Shown here piece by piece: positions 17,601 to 25,217 of a DNA stretch of 41,839 bases; the stretch's first letter is position 1; each line of letters begins with the position of its first letter. The notes below the pieces were generated by a model that made no database searches, was not told the DNA's origin, and saw nothing but the letters and a program-made list of their open reading frames with translations. Where the stretch lies: assembly GCA_019419555.1 (NCBI GenBank), contig DXZR01000018.1, positions 1-41,839 on the forward strand, in the 5' to 3' direction. The stretch is from Collinsella sp. Lineage in GTDB: Bacteria; Actinomycetota; Coriobacteriia; Coriobacteriales; Coriobacteriaceae. The translations under genes were made by a program, and so were the position numbers.

Positions 17601-19462
17601 AAGGTGCCGCCCTGGACGATCACCTGGCTGCCGATCTCCTTGGGGTCACGCAGCTTAATGACCTTGAACAGAGCGTTCTTGATGACGGAATAGGACAGGC
17701 CGGCCGCGATGTCGCCCACCGTGGCGCCTTCCTTTTGCGCCTGCTTGACGCGCGAGTTCATAAAGACCGTGCAGCGGCTGCCCAGGTCGACGGGGGCCTT
17801 AGCATGGATGGCGGCATCGGCGAACGCGCGCACATCCATGTTCATTGACACGGCGAAACTCTCGATAAAGCTGCCGCAACCCGACGAGCAGGCCTCGTTG
17901 AGCATGATGTGCTCGATAACACCGTCCTTGACGCGCAGGCACTTCATGTCCTGGCCGCCGATGTCCAGGATGAACTCGACGCCGGGCAGGAATGCCTTGG
18001 CGCCGCGCAGGTGCGCGACGGTCTCAATCTCGCCGGAGTCGGCCTTGAGGGCCTCGATGAGCAGCGCCTCGCCGTAGCCCGTGGTGGTCACGTGGCCGAT
18101 GGTGCAGCCGGCAGGGATGTGATTGTAGAAATCGGCCATGATGACCTTGGCCGTGCCCAGGATGTCACCGTTGTTGTTGCCGTACCAGGTGTGCAACAGC
18201 TGGCCGTCCTCGCCCACGAGTGCGGCCTTCATGGTGGTGGAACCGGCGTCGATGCCGATAAACACGCGGCCGGTGTAGCCGTCGAGCTTGCCCTTGGGAA
18301 CGACTTCCTGGTCGTGGCGGGTTTTGAACTCGGCGAAGTCCTCGTCGGTGGCAAAGAGCGGATCCAGGCGCTCGACCTCGGCACCCTGCGTATCACCCAA
18401 GGCATCGATGGCATCGATGAGCTGCGGGAATGAGCTGAGCTTGTTGGACTCGTGCGCCATGGCGGCGCCGCTCGCCACAAACAGATGGGCGTTTTGGGGC
18501 ACGATGCGGTGCTCCTCGTCCAGGTTGAGCGTGAGGTAGAAGCGGTGGCGCAGCTCGGAGAGATACTGCAGCGGGCCGCCCAGGAAGGCGACGTTGCCGC
18601 GGATGGGACGGCCACACGCCAGACCCGAGATGGTCTGGGTCACGACAGCCTGGAAGATGGAGGCGGCCACGTCCTCGGGGCGGGCGCCCTCGTTGAGCAG
18701 CGGCTGGACGTCGGTCTTGGCAAAAACGCCGCAGCGGCTGGCGATGGGATAGATGGTGGTGGCGTTGGCCGCGAGTTCGTTAAGGCCGCTAGCGTCGGTG
18801 TGCAGCAGAGTGGCCATCTGGTCGATGAACGCGCCCGTGCCGCCGGCGCAGGTGCCGTTCATGCGCTGCTCGATGCCGTTGTCGAAGTAGATGATTTTGG
18901 CGTCCTCGCCGCCCAGCTCGATGGCAACATCGGTGGCCGGGATGAGGGTCTCGACGGCACGCTTGCTGGCGATGACCTCCTGGACAAACTCCAGGTCGAG
19001 CCACTGGGACAGCAGCAGGCCGCCCGAGCCGGTAATGGCGCAGGTCATCTGGGCCGTCGGCAGCACGGTCGCAGCGCCCTCGAACAAGTCGCGGGCGCAA
19101 GCGCGGACGTCGGTGTGGTGACGCTGGTACTTGGCGTAGACAATCTGGTTGTCGTCGTTGAGCACAGCGAGCTTAACGGTGGTGGAGCCCACGTCGATGC
19201 CCAGGTGCAGGTTGCCGCGGGCGGCCTCGGGGTTGAAGATCGCGCCTTCGGGGGCCTGGGCGGCGGCTACGGGCTCAGCGGCGGTGGCGGGCTCGCTGAC
19301 GACGGACGTCTCCCCTGCCACGTTCTTGGCATCGGCAACTGCCTCAGCAACTTTCTCGGCAGCCGCGGTCGCGGCCTTCTGCGCGGCGTCTACCACGGCG
19401 GGCGCAGCCTCGCGTGCGGCAGCGACCACACGGTCTTTAATGCCCTCGACGAGTTTGCTCAT
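14681..19462 (-). CDS. Giant 2-hydroxyacyl-CoA-dehydratase-type fusion: two activase domains, DUF2229 and HgdB-like region
   Basis: The protein has 1593 residues. Residues 1-80 are an Ala-rich, lysine-spaced helical extension. Two BcrAD/BadF/BadG ATPase (activase) domains follow. The first has LGIDVGSTTVKLAV (87-100), GGEDAK, and cluster cysteines Cys205 (NGTCAGG) and Cys244. The second has IGIDAGSTTMKAAL (402-415), GGQDMK, Cys525 (NEACSSGCG) and Cys564. Then come a cysteine motif CGRCSNNC (686-693), a DUF2229 region (about 748-960) and a C-terminal HgdB/FldB-like region from about 1180 with CPQMAPIHFDLVKEVF and QTGGGCRATNYIALI. Activases use ATP to push an electron into dehydratases; large fusions of this type are widespread in anaerobes, and their substrate is not established. 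It starts 11 bases after the TetR gene, with GAGGAG upstream, so the two form one operon. Confidence 0.93.
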   Translation of the reverse strand: MSKLVEGIKDRVVAAAREAAPAVVDAAQKAATAAAEKVAEAVADAKNVAGETSVVSEPATAAEPVAAAQAPEGAIFNPEAARGNLHLGIDVGSTTVKLAVLNDDNQIVYAKYQRHHTDVRACARDLFEGAATVLPTAQMTCAITGSGGLLLSQWLDLEFVQEVIASKRAVETLIPATDVAIELGGEDAKIIYFDNGIEQRMNGTCAGGTGAFIDQMATLLHTDASGLNELAANATTIYPIASRCGVFAKTDVQPLLNEGARPEDVAASIFQAVVTQTISGLACGRPIRGNVAFLGGPLQYLSELRHRFYLTLNLDEEHRIVPQNAHLFVASGAAMAHESNKLSSFPQLIDAIDALGDTQGAEVERLDPLFATDEDFAEFKTRHDQEVVPKGKLDGYTGRVFIGIDAGSTTMKAALVGEDGQLLHTWYGNNNGDILGTAKVIMADFYNHIPAGCTIGHVTTTGYGEALLIEALKADSGEIETVAHLRGAKAFLPGVEFILDIGGQDMKCLRVKDGVIEHIMLNEACSSGCGSFIESFAVSMNMDVRAFADAAIHAKAPVDLGSRCTVFMNSRVKQAQKEGATVGDIAAGLSYSVIKNALFKVIKLRDPKEIGSQVIVQGGTFMSDATLRAFEQLTGVHAVRPDIAGCMGAYGAALLARDRAGADGTSTILSAEDIAHLTVTQKHVRCGRCSNNCQLTVNDFGGGRRFITGNRCEKGAGHKKQKTEAPNLFKKKNELLFNREVLSPDEAPRGTVGIPRALNMYENYPFWHAFFTRLGFSVQLSDQSSKKTYQAGIESMPSESVCYPAKMSHGHVMNLVDRDVDFIWMPCVRWERKEDPTAGNCYNCPIVMSYPTALALNIDEIREQNIEFLYPFVPYHDKTELKRRLYQVLAVDRVADAQAGRGRVRGPKITRSEVDAAVNAAFEADARFHEDIQTMGEEALKWVEDHGGHGIVLAGRPYHNDPEINHALPELISSFGFAVFTEDSLAHLVKPERPIRVVDQWMYHSRLYAVARFVTMRNDLDLIQLNSFGCGLDALTTDQVQEILEASGKIYTVLKIDEVSNLGAARIRIRSLMAALKDQEAERLADATAAGEAYEQGDAAPVAPSTDAPAFASRKYTFEAQRESASTAWPKVPFTEQMRDEGYTILCPQMAPIHFDLVKEVFRGAGYNLELLPSTDHDAVEAGLRYVNNDICYPSILVTGQIMEAIESGRYDLSKTAVVISQTGGGCRATNYIALIRKALRESGHPEIPVISLSAVALGEDNPGFKITPALLKQAVYAVLFGDVMMQMLYRCRPYEATPGAANALYEEYMARARKLAPKFNRHNYTKLAREAIRAFDTMPLVGEGTKPRVGVVGEILVKFHPTANNHVVDVIEREGCEAVVPGLLDFFLYSMSNAELQKDELGSSATARASMQALIKLVDWMRTPVEEMLEKSRRFEAPERIGTMADKARTVLSVCNNMGEGWLLTAEMLDLIDHGAPNIICTQPFACLPNHVVGKAVIKELRRQHPESNIVAVDYDPGASEVNQLNRIKLMISVAKENMRAGKGFKLEKVAPLAMDEVTGQMRAHDGCVSCGSVDESAVASVAERLGRGIKK

Positions 19463-19473
19463 TGTCTCTCCTC

Positions 19474-20184
19474 TTAGTTGTTGGACTCGACGGTTGCGGT
19501 GGTGTCGACCGCGTCCTCGAGCTGCAGGTTCAATAGCTTCATGCCGTATTCCGGCACGTTGATATCGATGGGTTGGCCATACAGATCACCAGGGCGCACA
19601 AAAGCGAGCACCGTCATAATGCGCGCCATGGCCTCGGGCGATTCGGTGAGCCCGCGCTCAAACCAGCGCTGAATCATGCCGACCTCGGCGCTCACGACGT
19701 AGGTAACGTAGTAGTCAAAGAACGTGCCCAGCGCCAGGCCCAAAATGCCCGTCTGTGCACGCGGCACCACAGCCTCACGCGCGGTGTCGATGATTCTTTT
19801 AATGAAGGCCTGGTCGCCGCCCGGACCCAGCAGCGCACCAATTAAGTCGCGGTTGGCCGCAAGATAACGCAGCAGCTCAACCGAACCGGGCGCCGGCTCG
19901 AGCTCATCGATGTTGTGATAGAGATCAGGCAGCTGAGCTGCGGTGATGAGCTCAATGCGCTCACGGATCTCGGCCAGCAAGCCGTCCTCGATTTGATTGA
20001 TAAAGTCGGGGATATCGCGGTAATGCGAATAGAACGTGCGACGCGTAAGGCCAGCGCGCTCGGTGAGCGACGCGACATTAATGCGCGAAAGGTCGCCGCT
20101 TTCGGCAAGCTCGCTAGCAAGTGCCTGGCGAAGGGCGCGCTGCGAGCGAAGGGACCGGCGATCGCATTTCTCGAGCTGGGACAA
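19474..20184 (-). CDS. TetR/AcrR family transcriptional regulator
   Basis: The 236-residue protein begins with a TetR DNA-binding domain: RSLRSQRALRQALASELAES, then INVASLTERAGLTRRTFYSHYRDI. The latter is the helix-turn-helix ending in the typical TFYxHF/Y motif (about residues 37-57). The C-terminal ligand domain resembles the TetR_C groups common in Gram-positives. I use TTG at 20184 because AAGGAGG lies four bases before it and residues upstream are not coding. The stop is 11 bases from the activase fusion start, so it probably governs that gene and itself. Palindromes at 20207-20222 are candidate operators. The ligand is unknown. Confidence 0.9.
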   Translation of the reverse strand: MSQLEKCDRRSLRSQRALRQALASELAESGDLSRINVASLTERAGLTRRTFYSHYRDIPDFINQIEDGLLAEIRERIELITAAQLPDLYHNIDELEPAPGSVELLRYLAANRDLIGALLGPGGDQAFIKRIIDTAREAVVPRAQTGILGLALGTFFDYYVTYVVSAEVGMIQRWFERGLTESPEAMARIMTVLAFVRPGDLYGQPIDINVPEYGMKLLNLQLEDAVDTTATVESNN

Positions 20185-20206
20185 GCGTCCTCCTTGTTAC
20201 TCAGCC

Positions 20207-20222
20207 TGTGCGCTATTGCACA
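20207..20222. promoter_or_regulatory. Candidate TetR operator (TGTGC-N6-GCACA)
   Basis: A perfect 5 bp dyad with a 6-base spacer lies 23 bases upstream of the TetR start codon. A second GTGC...GCAC dyad (about 20223-20240) and a CGTGTGC half-site follow. The position near a TAATACT-like -10 on the minus strand suits autorepression. Confidence 0.4.
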
Positions 20223-20305
20223 GTGCGAGTATTATTGCACGCCGTGTGCATCAACACGTAAAGGCAATATTTGGGATGTGACGAAGGGGCAGTCCTTTTG
20301 TCGCA

Positions 20306-21163
20306 TTATTCGATGATGGCGCAGGAGTTCTGCTTATGCATGGTGGCGAGCATGTGTTTGGGGACGGCGTGAACCATGCAACTGCCGATGGTCGCACTAG
20401 CGGCGGCCTTAGCTGCATCGCTTGCGTTTTTGGTCGCGTAGCTATGGCGGAAGCGTTTGAGCATGGCAATGTCGTTGCCGCCGTCTCCGTAAACCGCGAC
20501 CTCGTCCTCGGCAATGCCGTAGTAGCCCGCCAGCCAGGCCACACTCTCGCCCTTGTTGCACGCCACGTCCGTGATCTCGAACATCACCGGATCAAACGGC
20601 GCGTTGACCACGCGGTCCGAGCGCTCGGCCAAATACGCCTTAAGGTCGCGCTCCAGCTCGGGCGAGGTCACGCGGCAGTTGATTTTGCACACGTCATGAC
20701 GCAGGATGTCACCGATCGACTGGTCGAAATACTGTTCCTCGTGATACCCGCCACGTGCACGCATGCCGCGCATCACGATGCGCTTGATAGGACTGTCCTT
20801 TTTAAAGCCCGCCTGGTGCATCTCGAACGAACCGCTCGAGAACATGCCGTCGGGCGTGGAGCAGTCGAAGCAAATGTCCGGGAACGCTTTGAGCAGCTCC
20901 TCGGTAACCTGCGGGTCGATGGTCCAGGTCTTGAGCACCTCGCCATGACTGTCGCGCACGATGGAGCCGTTAGAGCAGCAAGCATCGAGCGCCAGACCCG
21001 TAAAGCCATGCTCGCCGACCGGCAGCGTCGAGCGTCCGGTCGCGGGAACCACATGCAGGCCAGCCTCGGTCAGCTCGCGAATGGCGCGGCGGATGGTCCC
21101 GTCTGCCTCGTGCAGGGCGTTCAGCAGCGTTCCGTCTAAGTCACTCGCAAACATCTTGATCAT
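20306..21163 (-). CDS. HAD superfamily (Cof-type) sugar-phosphate phosphatase
   Basis: The 285-residue protein has HAD motif I, FASDLDGTLL, at residues 5-14 (nucleophile Asp8, acid/base Asp10), VPATGRS as motif II, and GDGGNDIAMLK as motif IV near residue 230. A C2-type cap domain lies between, as in the Cof/YidA/YbiV group. These cytosolic enzymes dephosphorylate sugar phosphates, FMN or related metabolites; specificity cannot be read. The start at 21163 is preceded by GAAGGAG. The gene is alone, followed on the minus strand by the TetR gene, and downstream of a hairpin at 21202-21240. Confidence 0.92.
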   Translation of the reverse strand: MIKMFASDLDGTLLNALHEADGTIRRAIRELTEAGLHVVPATGRSTLPVGEHGFTGLALDACCSNGSIVRDSHGEVLKTWTIDPQVTEELLKAFPDICFDCSTPDGMFSSGSFEMHQAGFKKDSPIKRIVMRGMRARGGYHEEQYFDQSIGDILRHDVCKINCRVTSPELERDLKAYLAERSDRVVNAPFDPVMFEITDVACNKGESVAWLAGYYGIAEDEVAVYGDGGNDIAMLKRFRHSYATKNASDAAKAAASATIGSCMVHAVPKHMLATMHKQNSCAIIE

Positions 21164-21201
21164 GGGCGTGCCTCTCCTTCGTCTGCACGATATTGTAGAC
21201 G

Positions 21202-21240
21202 AGAACGGGCGCGCCCCAAGAGAGGCACGCCCGTCAGGCG
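21202..21240. terminator. Hairpin between the glnB relic and the HAD gene
   Basis: The GACGGGCG and CGCCCGTC type arms around 21203-21213 and 21226-21236 form a GC-rich stem. T-tails are poor. It lies between the relic at 21251 and the HAD gene start, so it may end upstream transcription. Confidence 0.4.
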
Positions 21241-21250
21241 AAAGATTGTC

Positions 21251-21345
21251 CTACACCGCGGCGGGGCCGTGTTCGCCGGTACGGATGCGGATAACCTCCT
21301 CGACCGGCTCGACCCAAATCTTGCCGTCTCCAACGGTGCCGCAAT
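21251..21345 (-). pseudogene. C-terminal relic of a P-II nitrogen regulator (glnB-like)
   Basis: The minus strand encodes GTVGDGKIWVEPVEEVIRIR followed by TGEHGPAAV and a TAG stop at 21253-21251. This is the conserved C-terminal block of P-II proteins (T/G-x-x-GDGKIFV...RIRTGE). Upstream, the same frame gives no P-II sequence, with no T-loop or start, so only about 30 of 112 residues remain. P-II proteins sense 2-oxoglutarate/ATP and usually pair with amtB, which is not seen. A deletion has probably fused the relic to the downstream side of the CmpB-type gene. Confidence 0.72.
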
Positions 21346-21423
21346 CTTGGAAACGGCGCGGCAACGGACGCGAAACGGACGGGAAATACGCGAGCAAGGA
21401 AGCCGTGAGCGCGCCCGTCCCGG

Positions 21424-22443
21424 CTAGTGGCGGAACAGCTCGCGGGCTCGGTCGCGGAGATTAGTTGCTCGAATGACGCCTTCGTAGCGATTGATGCGCA
21501 GACGCGGGAAGGCGTTAAAGAAGCGTAGGTCGCGGCGGCTGAGCGACACGCTTGGCACCGGACGGCTCATGCGCTTGCCGGCAAGGCGACGACTGAGCGA
21601 CGGACGCGGCATGTTCGGCGCGGCATCGGCCACGCGGCGGGCGGCAAGCGCCAGGCCGCGAGCACCATCCGCGATAAACGTCGGCATCGAAGCCTTCTCG
21701 CGCAGGGCATCGAGCGCGGCGTCACCCAGCTCGGCCAGCCACGCGTTAACGGCACGGCTACGGATGTGCGTCTGTGCCACCGAGTCAATCGTAGAATCGG
21801 GAATACGTTCGAGCATTGAGTCCGAGGCATCGGCAAGCGACTCGTTGATGCGGTCGGCAAGGTCGGCCCGGACGCGCTCCAGCTGATCAGACAGACGCCG
21901 CCAGCTCGCCAACGAGCACACCGCGTCGACCATCATCGCGACCGCGACGATAAAGGCGGACAGTCGCACAATCAGCACCGGCAGATGGCCAAGCAGCCCC
22001 AGCAATGCCGGCTCCACTAAACGGCAAATACACAACGCACCCAGGCCAAACGCGCAGGCCCAGTACAGGCAAATGCGTCCGTGCAAGTTAAACGGCAGGT
22101 GCGAGTAATCCCAAAAGCGAGCGCCCGTTGTTTTTTCCAACAGCACGCCTACGCTGTACTCAATCACGCTGCATACGAGCGCTGCAGCGACAAACTGGCT
22201 CGATGCATCCGGAATCCCGCGCAACAGCAGCCAGCAGGCAATGCCGCCCGCGCCATAGATGGGGCAGCACGGTCCCAGCAAAAAGCCGCTGTTGGCAAAG
22301 CGTCCGTGGTTGAGCATGGCGCAGACCGTCGACTCCCATGCCCAACCGCAAAAACCGTAGAAGGCAAACGAGAGCACCAGTGCCGAGAGTGGGCAGGCGG
22401 CAAGCGTCGCGCCGCCAAACGCCATATCAATCGCGGTTTCCAC
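21424..22443 (-). CDS. CmpB-type putative ABC transporter permease-like membrane protein (PF06541)
   Basis: The 339-residue protein has five or so hydrophobic segments in residues 1-200. The family blocks are GFCGWAWES, NSGFLLGPCCPIYGAGG and LLEKTTGARFWDYSHLPFNL followed by HGRICLYWA. These match the ABC_trans_CmpB family, named as transporter-related but unproven. The C-terminal 140 residues are basic and soluble with many Ala, Arg and Ser. The start is GTG at 22443 with a GAGGAGAGGG run upstream. It lies three bases after the HD-domain gene stop, so the two are translationally coupled. The glnB relic lies just downstream. Confidence 0.85.
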   Translation of the reverse strand: METAIDMAFGGATLAACPLSALVLSFAFYGFCGWAWESTVCAMLNHGRFANSGFLLGPCCPIYGAGGIACWLLLRGIPDASSQFVAAALVCSVIEYSVGVLLEKTTGARFWDYSHLPFNLHGRICLYWACAFGLGALCICRLVEPALLGLLGHLPVLIVRLSAFIVAVAMMVDAVCSLASWRRLSDQLERVRADLADRINESLADASDSMLERIPDSTIDSVAQTHIRSRAVNAWLAELGDAALDALREKASMPTFIADGARGLALAARRVADAAPNMPRPSLSRRLAGKRMSRPVPSVSLSRRDLRFFNAFPRLRINRYEGVIRATNLRDRARELFRH

Positions 22444-22446
22444 CGT

Positions 22447-22983
22447 CTACCCTCTCCTCTTTTCACTCGATGCTTTACTCACGCTATCGTCCGTCTCGTC
22501 CTTGCGCGGCAGGCGGCCGGCGACCGTCTCACGCAGAGCACACCATTTATCCGCCAGACAAACAATCCACGCCTCGCGACACGTCGGCGGCACCGGCACC
22601 AGCGGAAACATATGCCGCACGATAATATTCCGCTCTCGCGGCGTCAGCTCAAAATCTTCCTCGGCACGCGCCAGGGCAAAAAACGGATGTCGAAATCCGT
22701 GCAGTCGATGGCTCGGGTCGGGGTCGTGCCAATCATAGAGAAAGTAGTCGTGCAGCAAGGCCCCGCGCAGCAGCGAGGCACGGTCGATCGAAATGCCAGC
22801 ACGGCCCAAGTGCTCGGCAAAGGACAGACTTGCCCGTGCCACCGAGGTCACATGTGCATAGACCGTCACGTCGCCATGCTGGATAAACTCGCGCGTCAGG
22901 TCCAAGCGGCCCGCCTGGGCGAGCTGGCGGGCGGCATCGTCGACCTCGTGCGCGATTTTCTCGGCACGAACGGCATCGGACAT
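22447..22983 (-). CDS. HD-domain phosphohydrolase-like protein
   Basis: The 178-residue protein contains an HD fold: a HGDVTVYAHVTSVAR segment (His36, His44), LLRGALLHDYFLYDWH with the metal His78-Asp79, then HGFRHP and RNIIVRHMFPL. Such small HD proteins, often encoded beside CmpB-type membrane proteins in Gram-positives, are predicted metal-dependent phosphohydrolases; the substrate is unknown. I chose the ATG at 22983, preceded by GGAGG, over the frame start at 23028. It is the first gene of a two-gene operon, with the stop three bases before the next GTG. Confidence 0.88.
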   Translation of the reverse strand: MSDAVRAEKIAHEVDDAARQLAQAGRLDLTREFIQHGDVTVYAHVTSVARASLSFAEHLGRAGISIDRASLLRGALLHDYFLYDWHDPDPSHRLHGFRHPFFALARAEEDFELTPRERNIIVRHMFPLVPVPPTCREAWIVCLADKWCALRETVAGRLPRKDETDDSVSKASSEKRRG

Positions 22984-23210
22984 GCTGCCTCCTTCCAGCG
23001 GCTCACGGCGGCAAGCCACGGCCTGCACGTATTGAAAAAATCATCATCGAATCTATCAGTATGGCATCGGACAAAACGTTTTGCCCCACCAGTTGTCGAA
23101 TTACCGCGCCGCCGTCACATATCAAACGCCAAAATGTGCGAGACTGTCTTGTGCAATTGTGTCGGCCGAGGGAGCGCCGGCGCTCGATTCGCATGGAGTA
23201 ACCCACAACG

Positions 23211-24992
23211 ATGCTGCTTACGCAAACGACAACGCCCGAGGACGTCAAGGCTCTCGACCGCGCCGAGCTTCCGCTGCTCTGCGGCGAGATTCGCCACGCC
23301 ATCCTCGAAAGCTCCGCCGCTGTCGGCGGACACGTTGCCCCCAACCTGGGCGTCGTTGAGCTTACGGTTGCGCTTCATCGCGTGTTTAACTCCCCTATCG
23401 ACAAGATTGTCTTTGACGTTTCGCACCAGACCTACGCCCACAAGGCGCTGACCGGGCGCGCGTATACCTATATCGATCCGGAACGTTTTGGCGAGGCTTC
23501 TGGCTTTGCCAATCCCGACGAGTCCGAGCACGACCTGTTCGCCATGGGCCACACCTCCACATCGGTGAGCCTGGGCTGCGGCTTGGCACACGCCCGCGAT
23601 CTGGCGGGCGACAGCTACAACGTCATCACCATCATTGGCGACGGCTCGCTTTCGGGCGGCTTGGCGTTTGAGGGCTTCAACAATGCCGCCGAACTCGACA
23701 GCAACCTGATCATCATCGTCAACGATAACGACCAGTCCATCGCCGAGAACCACGGTGGCCTCTATCGCAATCTGGCCGAGCTGCGCACCAGCAACGGCAC
23801 CTGTGAGCGCAACGTTTTCCGCGCGATGGGACTCGACTACCGTTATTTGGACGCCGGCAACGACGTGTTGGCCCTGGTCGACGCGCTGCAGGAACTGCGC
23901 AATATCGATCATCCCATCGTGCTGCACGTCTCCACCGCCAAGGGCAAAGGCTTTGAGCCGGCCCAGAGCGACCCCGAGCACTGGCATCATGTGGGACCCT
24001 TCGATATGGCAACCGGCCGCAAACTTTGCCCGGGTCATCCGAGCGAGCCCGCGCCGCGCACCTATGCCGACATTACGGGCGAGGCGCTCAGCGCCGCCAT
24101 CAAGCGCGATCCGCAGGTCGTGGGCATCACGGCCGCCACGCCCTACATCATGGGCTTTACACCCGAGCTTCGCGCTGCCGCCGGCAAACAGTTCGTCGAT
24201 GTGGGCATTGCCGAGGAGCATGCCGTGACCTTTGCCACCGCGCTCGCCCGCGCCGGCGCCAAGCCGGTCTTTGGCGTGTACGGTACGTTTTTGCAGCGCG
24301 CCTACGACGAGCTGTGGCACGACCTGTGCCTCAACGACGCCCCCGCAACCATCCTGGTGTTTGGTGCGTCGATCTTTGGCACCACGTCCGAGACGCACCT
24401 TTCGTTCTTTGATATTTCCATGCTGGGCGCTCTTCCCAACATGCGCTACTTGGCGCCGGTCTGCATGGAGGAATACCTGTCCATGCTGAGCTGGTCGCTC
24501 GACCACCGCGAGCATCCCGTGGCGATTCGTGTACCTGGTATTGGCCTGGTGAGCGGTCCCGATCTGGCGCCTGCCGAGGACACCGACTATAGCGCCGTTC
24601 GCTACAACGTGGTGCGTCAGGGCCGCGATGTGGCCGTGCTTGCGCTCGGCGACTTCTTTGAGTTGGGCGAGCGCGTGGCAAACCGCTTGGCCGCCGAGTA
24701 CGGCATCGAGGCCACGCTCGTCAACCCGCGCTTTGCAACCGAGCTCGACCGCGAGTTCCTCAACAGCCTTGCCGCCGAGCATCGCGTTGTCGTCACCCTC
24801 GAGGACGGCGTCTTGGACGGCGGCTGGGGTGAGCGTGTGGCATGTTATCTGGCATGCACGCCGTTGCGCACGCGCACCTTCGGCATCGCCAAGGGCTTCC
24901 CCGACCGCTACGACCCCAACGAACTGCTCGCACAGAACGGCATGACGGTCGAGGATATGGCCGCCGAAGCCGCAAGGCTACTGAACGAGTAA
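23211..24992 (+). CDS. dxs: 1-deoxy-D-xylulose-5-phosphate synthase, short divergent form
   Basis: The 593-residue thiamine-diphosphate enzyme condenses pyruvate and glyceraldehyde-3-phosphate to DXP, which feeds isoprenoids, thiamine and pyridoxal. Evidence: GGHVAPNLGVVEL (39-51), FDVSHQTYAHKALTGR, GHTSTSVSLGCGLA, the thiamine-diphosphate motif GDGSLSGGLAFEGFNNA (143-159), KGKGFEPAQ, and the catalytic glutamate region VGIAEEHAVTFA (331-342). Usual DXS is about 620-640 residues with VGHQAYPHK and GDGAMTAGMAFEA. Here Ser-Leu-Ser-Gly-Gly replaces the latter, and the linker after NDN is about 30 residues shorter. The start at 23211 has only a weak GGAG 12 bases upstream. It is monocistronic and followed by a strong terminator. 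Confidence 0.88.
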   Translation: MLLTQTTTPEDVKALDRAELPLLCGEIRHAILESSAAVGGHVAPNLGVVELTVALHRVFNSPIDKIVFDVSHQTYAHKALTGRAYTYIDPERFGEASGFANPDESEHDLFAMGHTSTSVSLGCGLAHARDLAGDSYNVITIIGDGSLSGGLAFEGFNNAAELDSNLIIIVNDNDQSIAENHGGLYRNLAELRTSNGTCERNVFRAMGLDYRYLDAGNDVLALVDALQELRNIDHPIVLHVSTAKGKGFEPAQSDPEHWHHVGPFDMATGRKLCPGHPSEPAPRTYADITGEALSAAIKRDPQVVGITAATPYIMGFTPELRAAAGKQFVDVGIAEEHAVTFATALARAGAKPVFGVYGTFLQRAYDELWHDLCLNDAPATILVFGASIFGTTSETHLSFFDISMLGALPNMRYLAPVCMEEYLSMLSWSLDHREHPVAIRVPGIGLVSGPDLAPAEDTDYSAVRYNVVRQGRDVAVLALGDFFELGERVANRLAAEYGIEATLVNPRFATELDREFLNSLAAEHRVVVTLEDGVLDGGWGERVACYLACTPLRTRTFGIAKGFPDRYDPNELLAQNGMTVEDMAAEAARLLNE

Positions 24993-24995
24993 GAA

Positions 24996-25037
24996 AACCT
25001 CCGCAAGGGAAGCACCCCCGCGGAGGTTTTTATTTTC
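24996..25037 (+). terminator. Strong terminator after dxs
   Basis: AACCTCCGC pairs with GCGGAGGTT around a loop of about 17 bases and is followed by TTTATTTT. Confidence 0.9.
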
Positions 25038-25049
25038 GCGGCGCGATTA

Positions 25050-25190
25050 TCTCGATTCGTAACATCTAGGGCTCGACTTCCCGTCTAACTGTTACAGATC
25101 TAGACAAGACGTCTTAGTTCCTGACCTTTGTCTCAATCTGTAACAGATAGAGACCTTTTGTCCGTCCAGATGTTACAGATTGAGATAAAG
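25050..25190. repeat. Two diverged copies of a 60-base palindromic unit
   Basis: Unit 1 (25050-25108) and unit 2 (25131-25190) align almost without gaps and share TCTC-ATnnGTAACA, CCGTC and GTTACAGAT. Unit 2 has perfect 15-base arms: TCTCAATCTGTAACA and its reverse complement at 25171-25185. Unit 1's arms are degraded. Confidence 0.7.
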
Positions 25191-25217
25191 CAGCGAGACA
25201 TGCCGCTGCATCGGTCA

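Noticed and set aside
16451..17848. 465-residue open frame on the plus strand
   Set aside because: Antisense to the activase fusion. Composition rich in Val/Leu/Asp/His runs with no recognisable domain; typical shadow of a GC-rich gene.
23115..24782. 555-residue open frame on the minus strand
   Set aside because: Antisense to dxs. It exists because of high GC and codon bias in the real gene, is rich in Gly/His/Gln low-complexity sequence, and has no ribosome-binding site or family motif.
25050..25190. Possible CRISPR array
   Set aside because: Only two diverged units with palindromic arms of similar size and a 22-base gap, no cas gene, and the copies differ internally.
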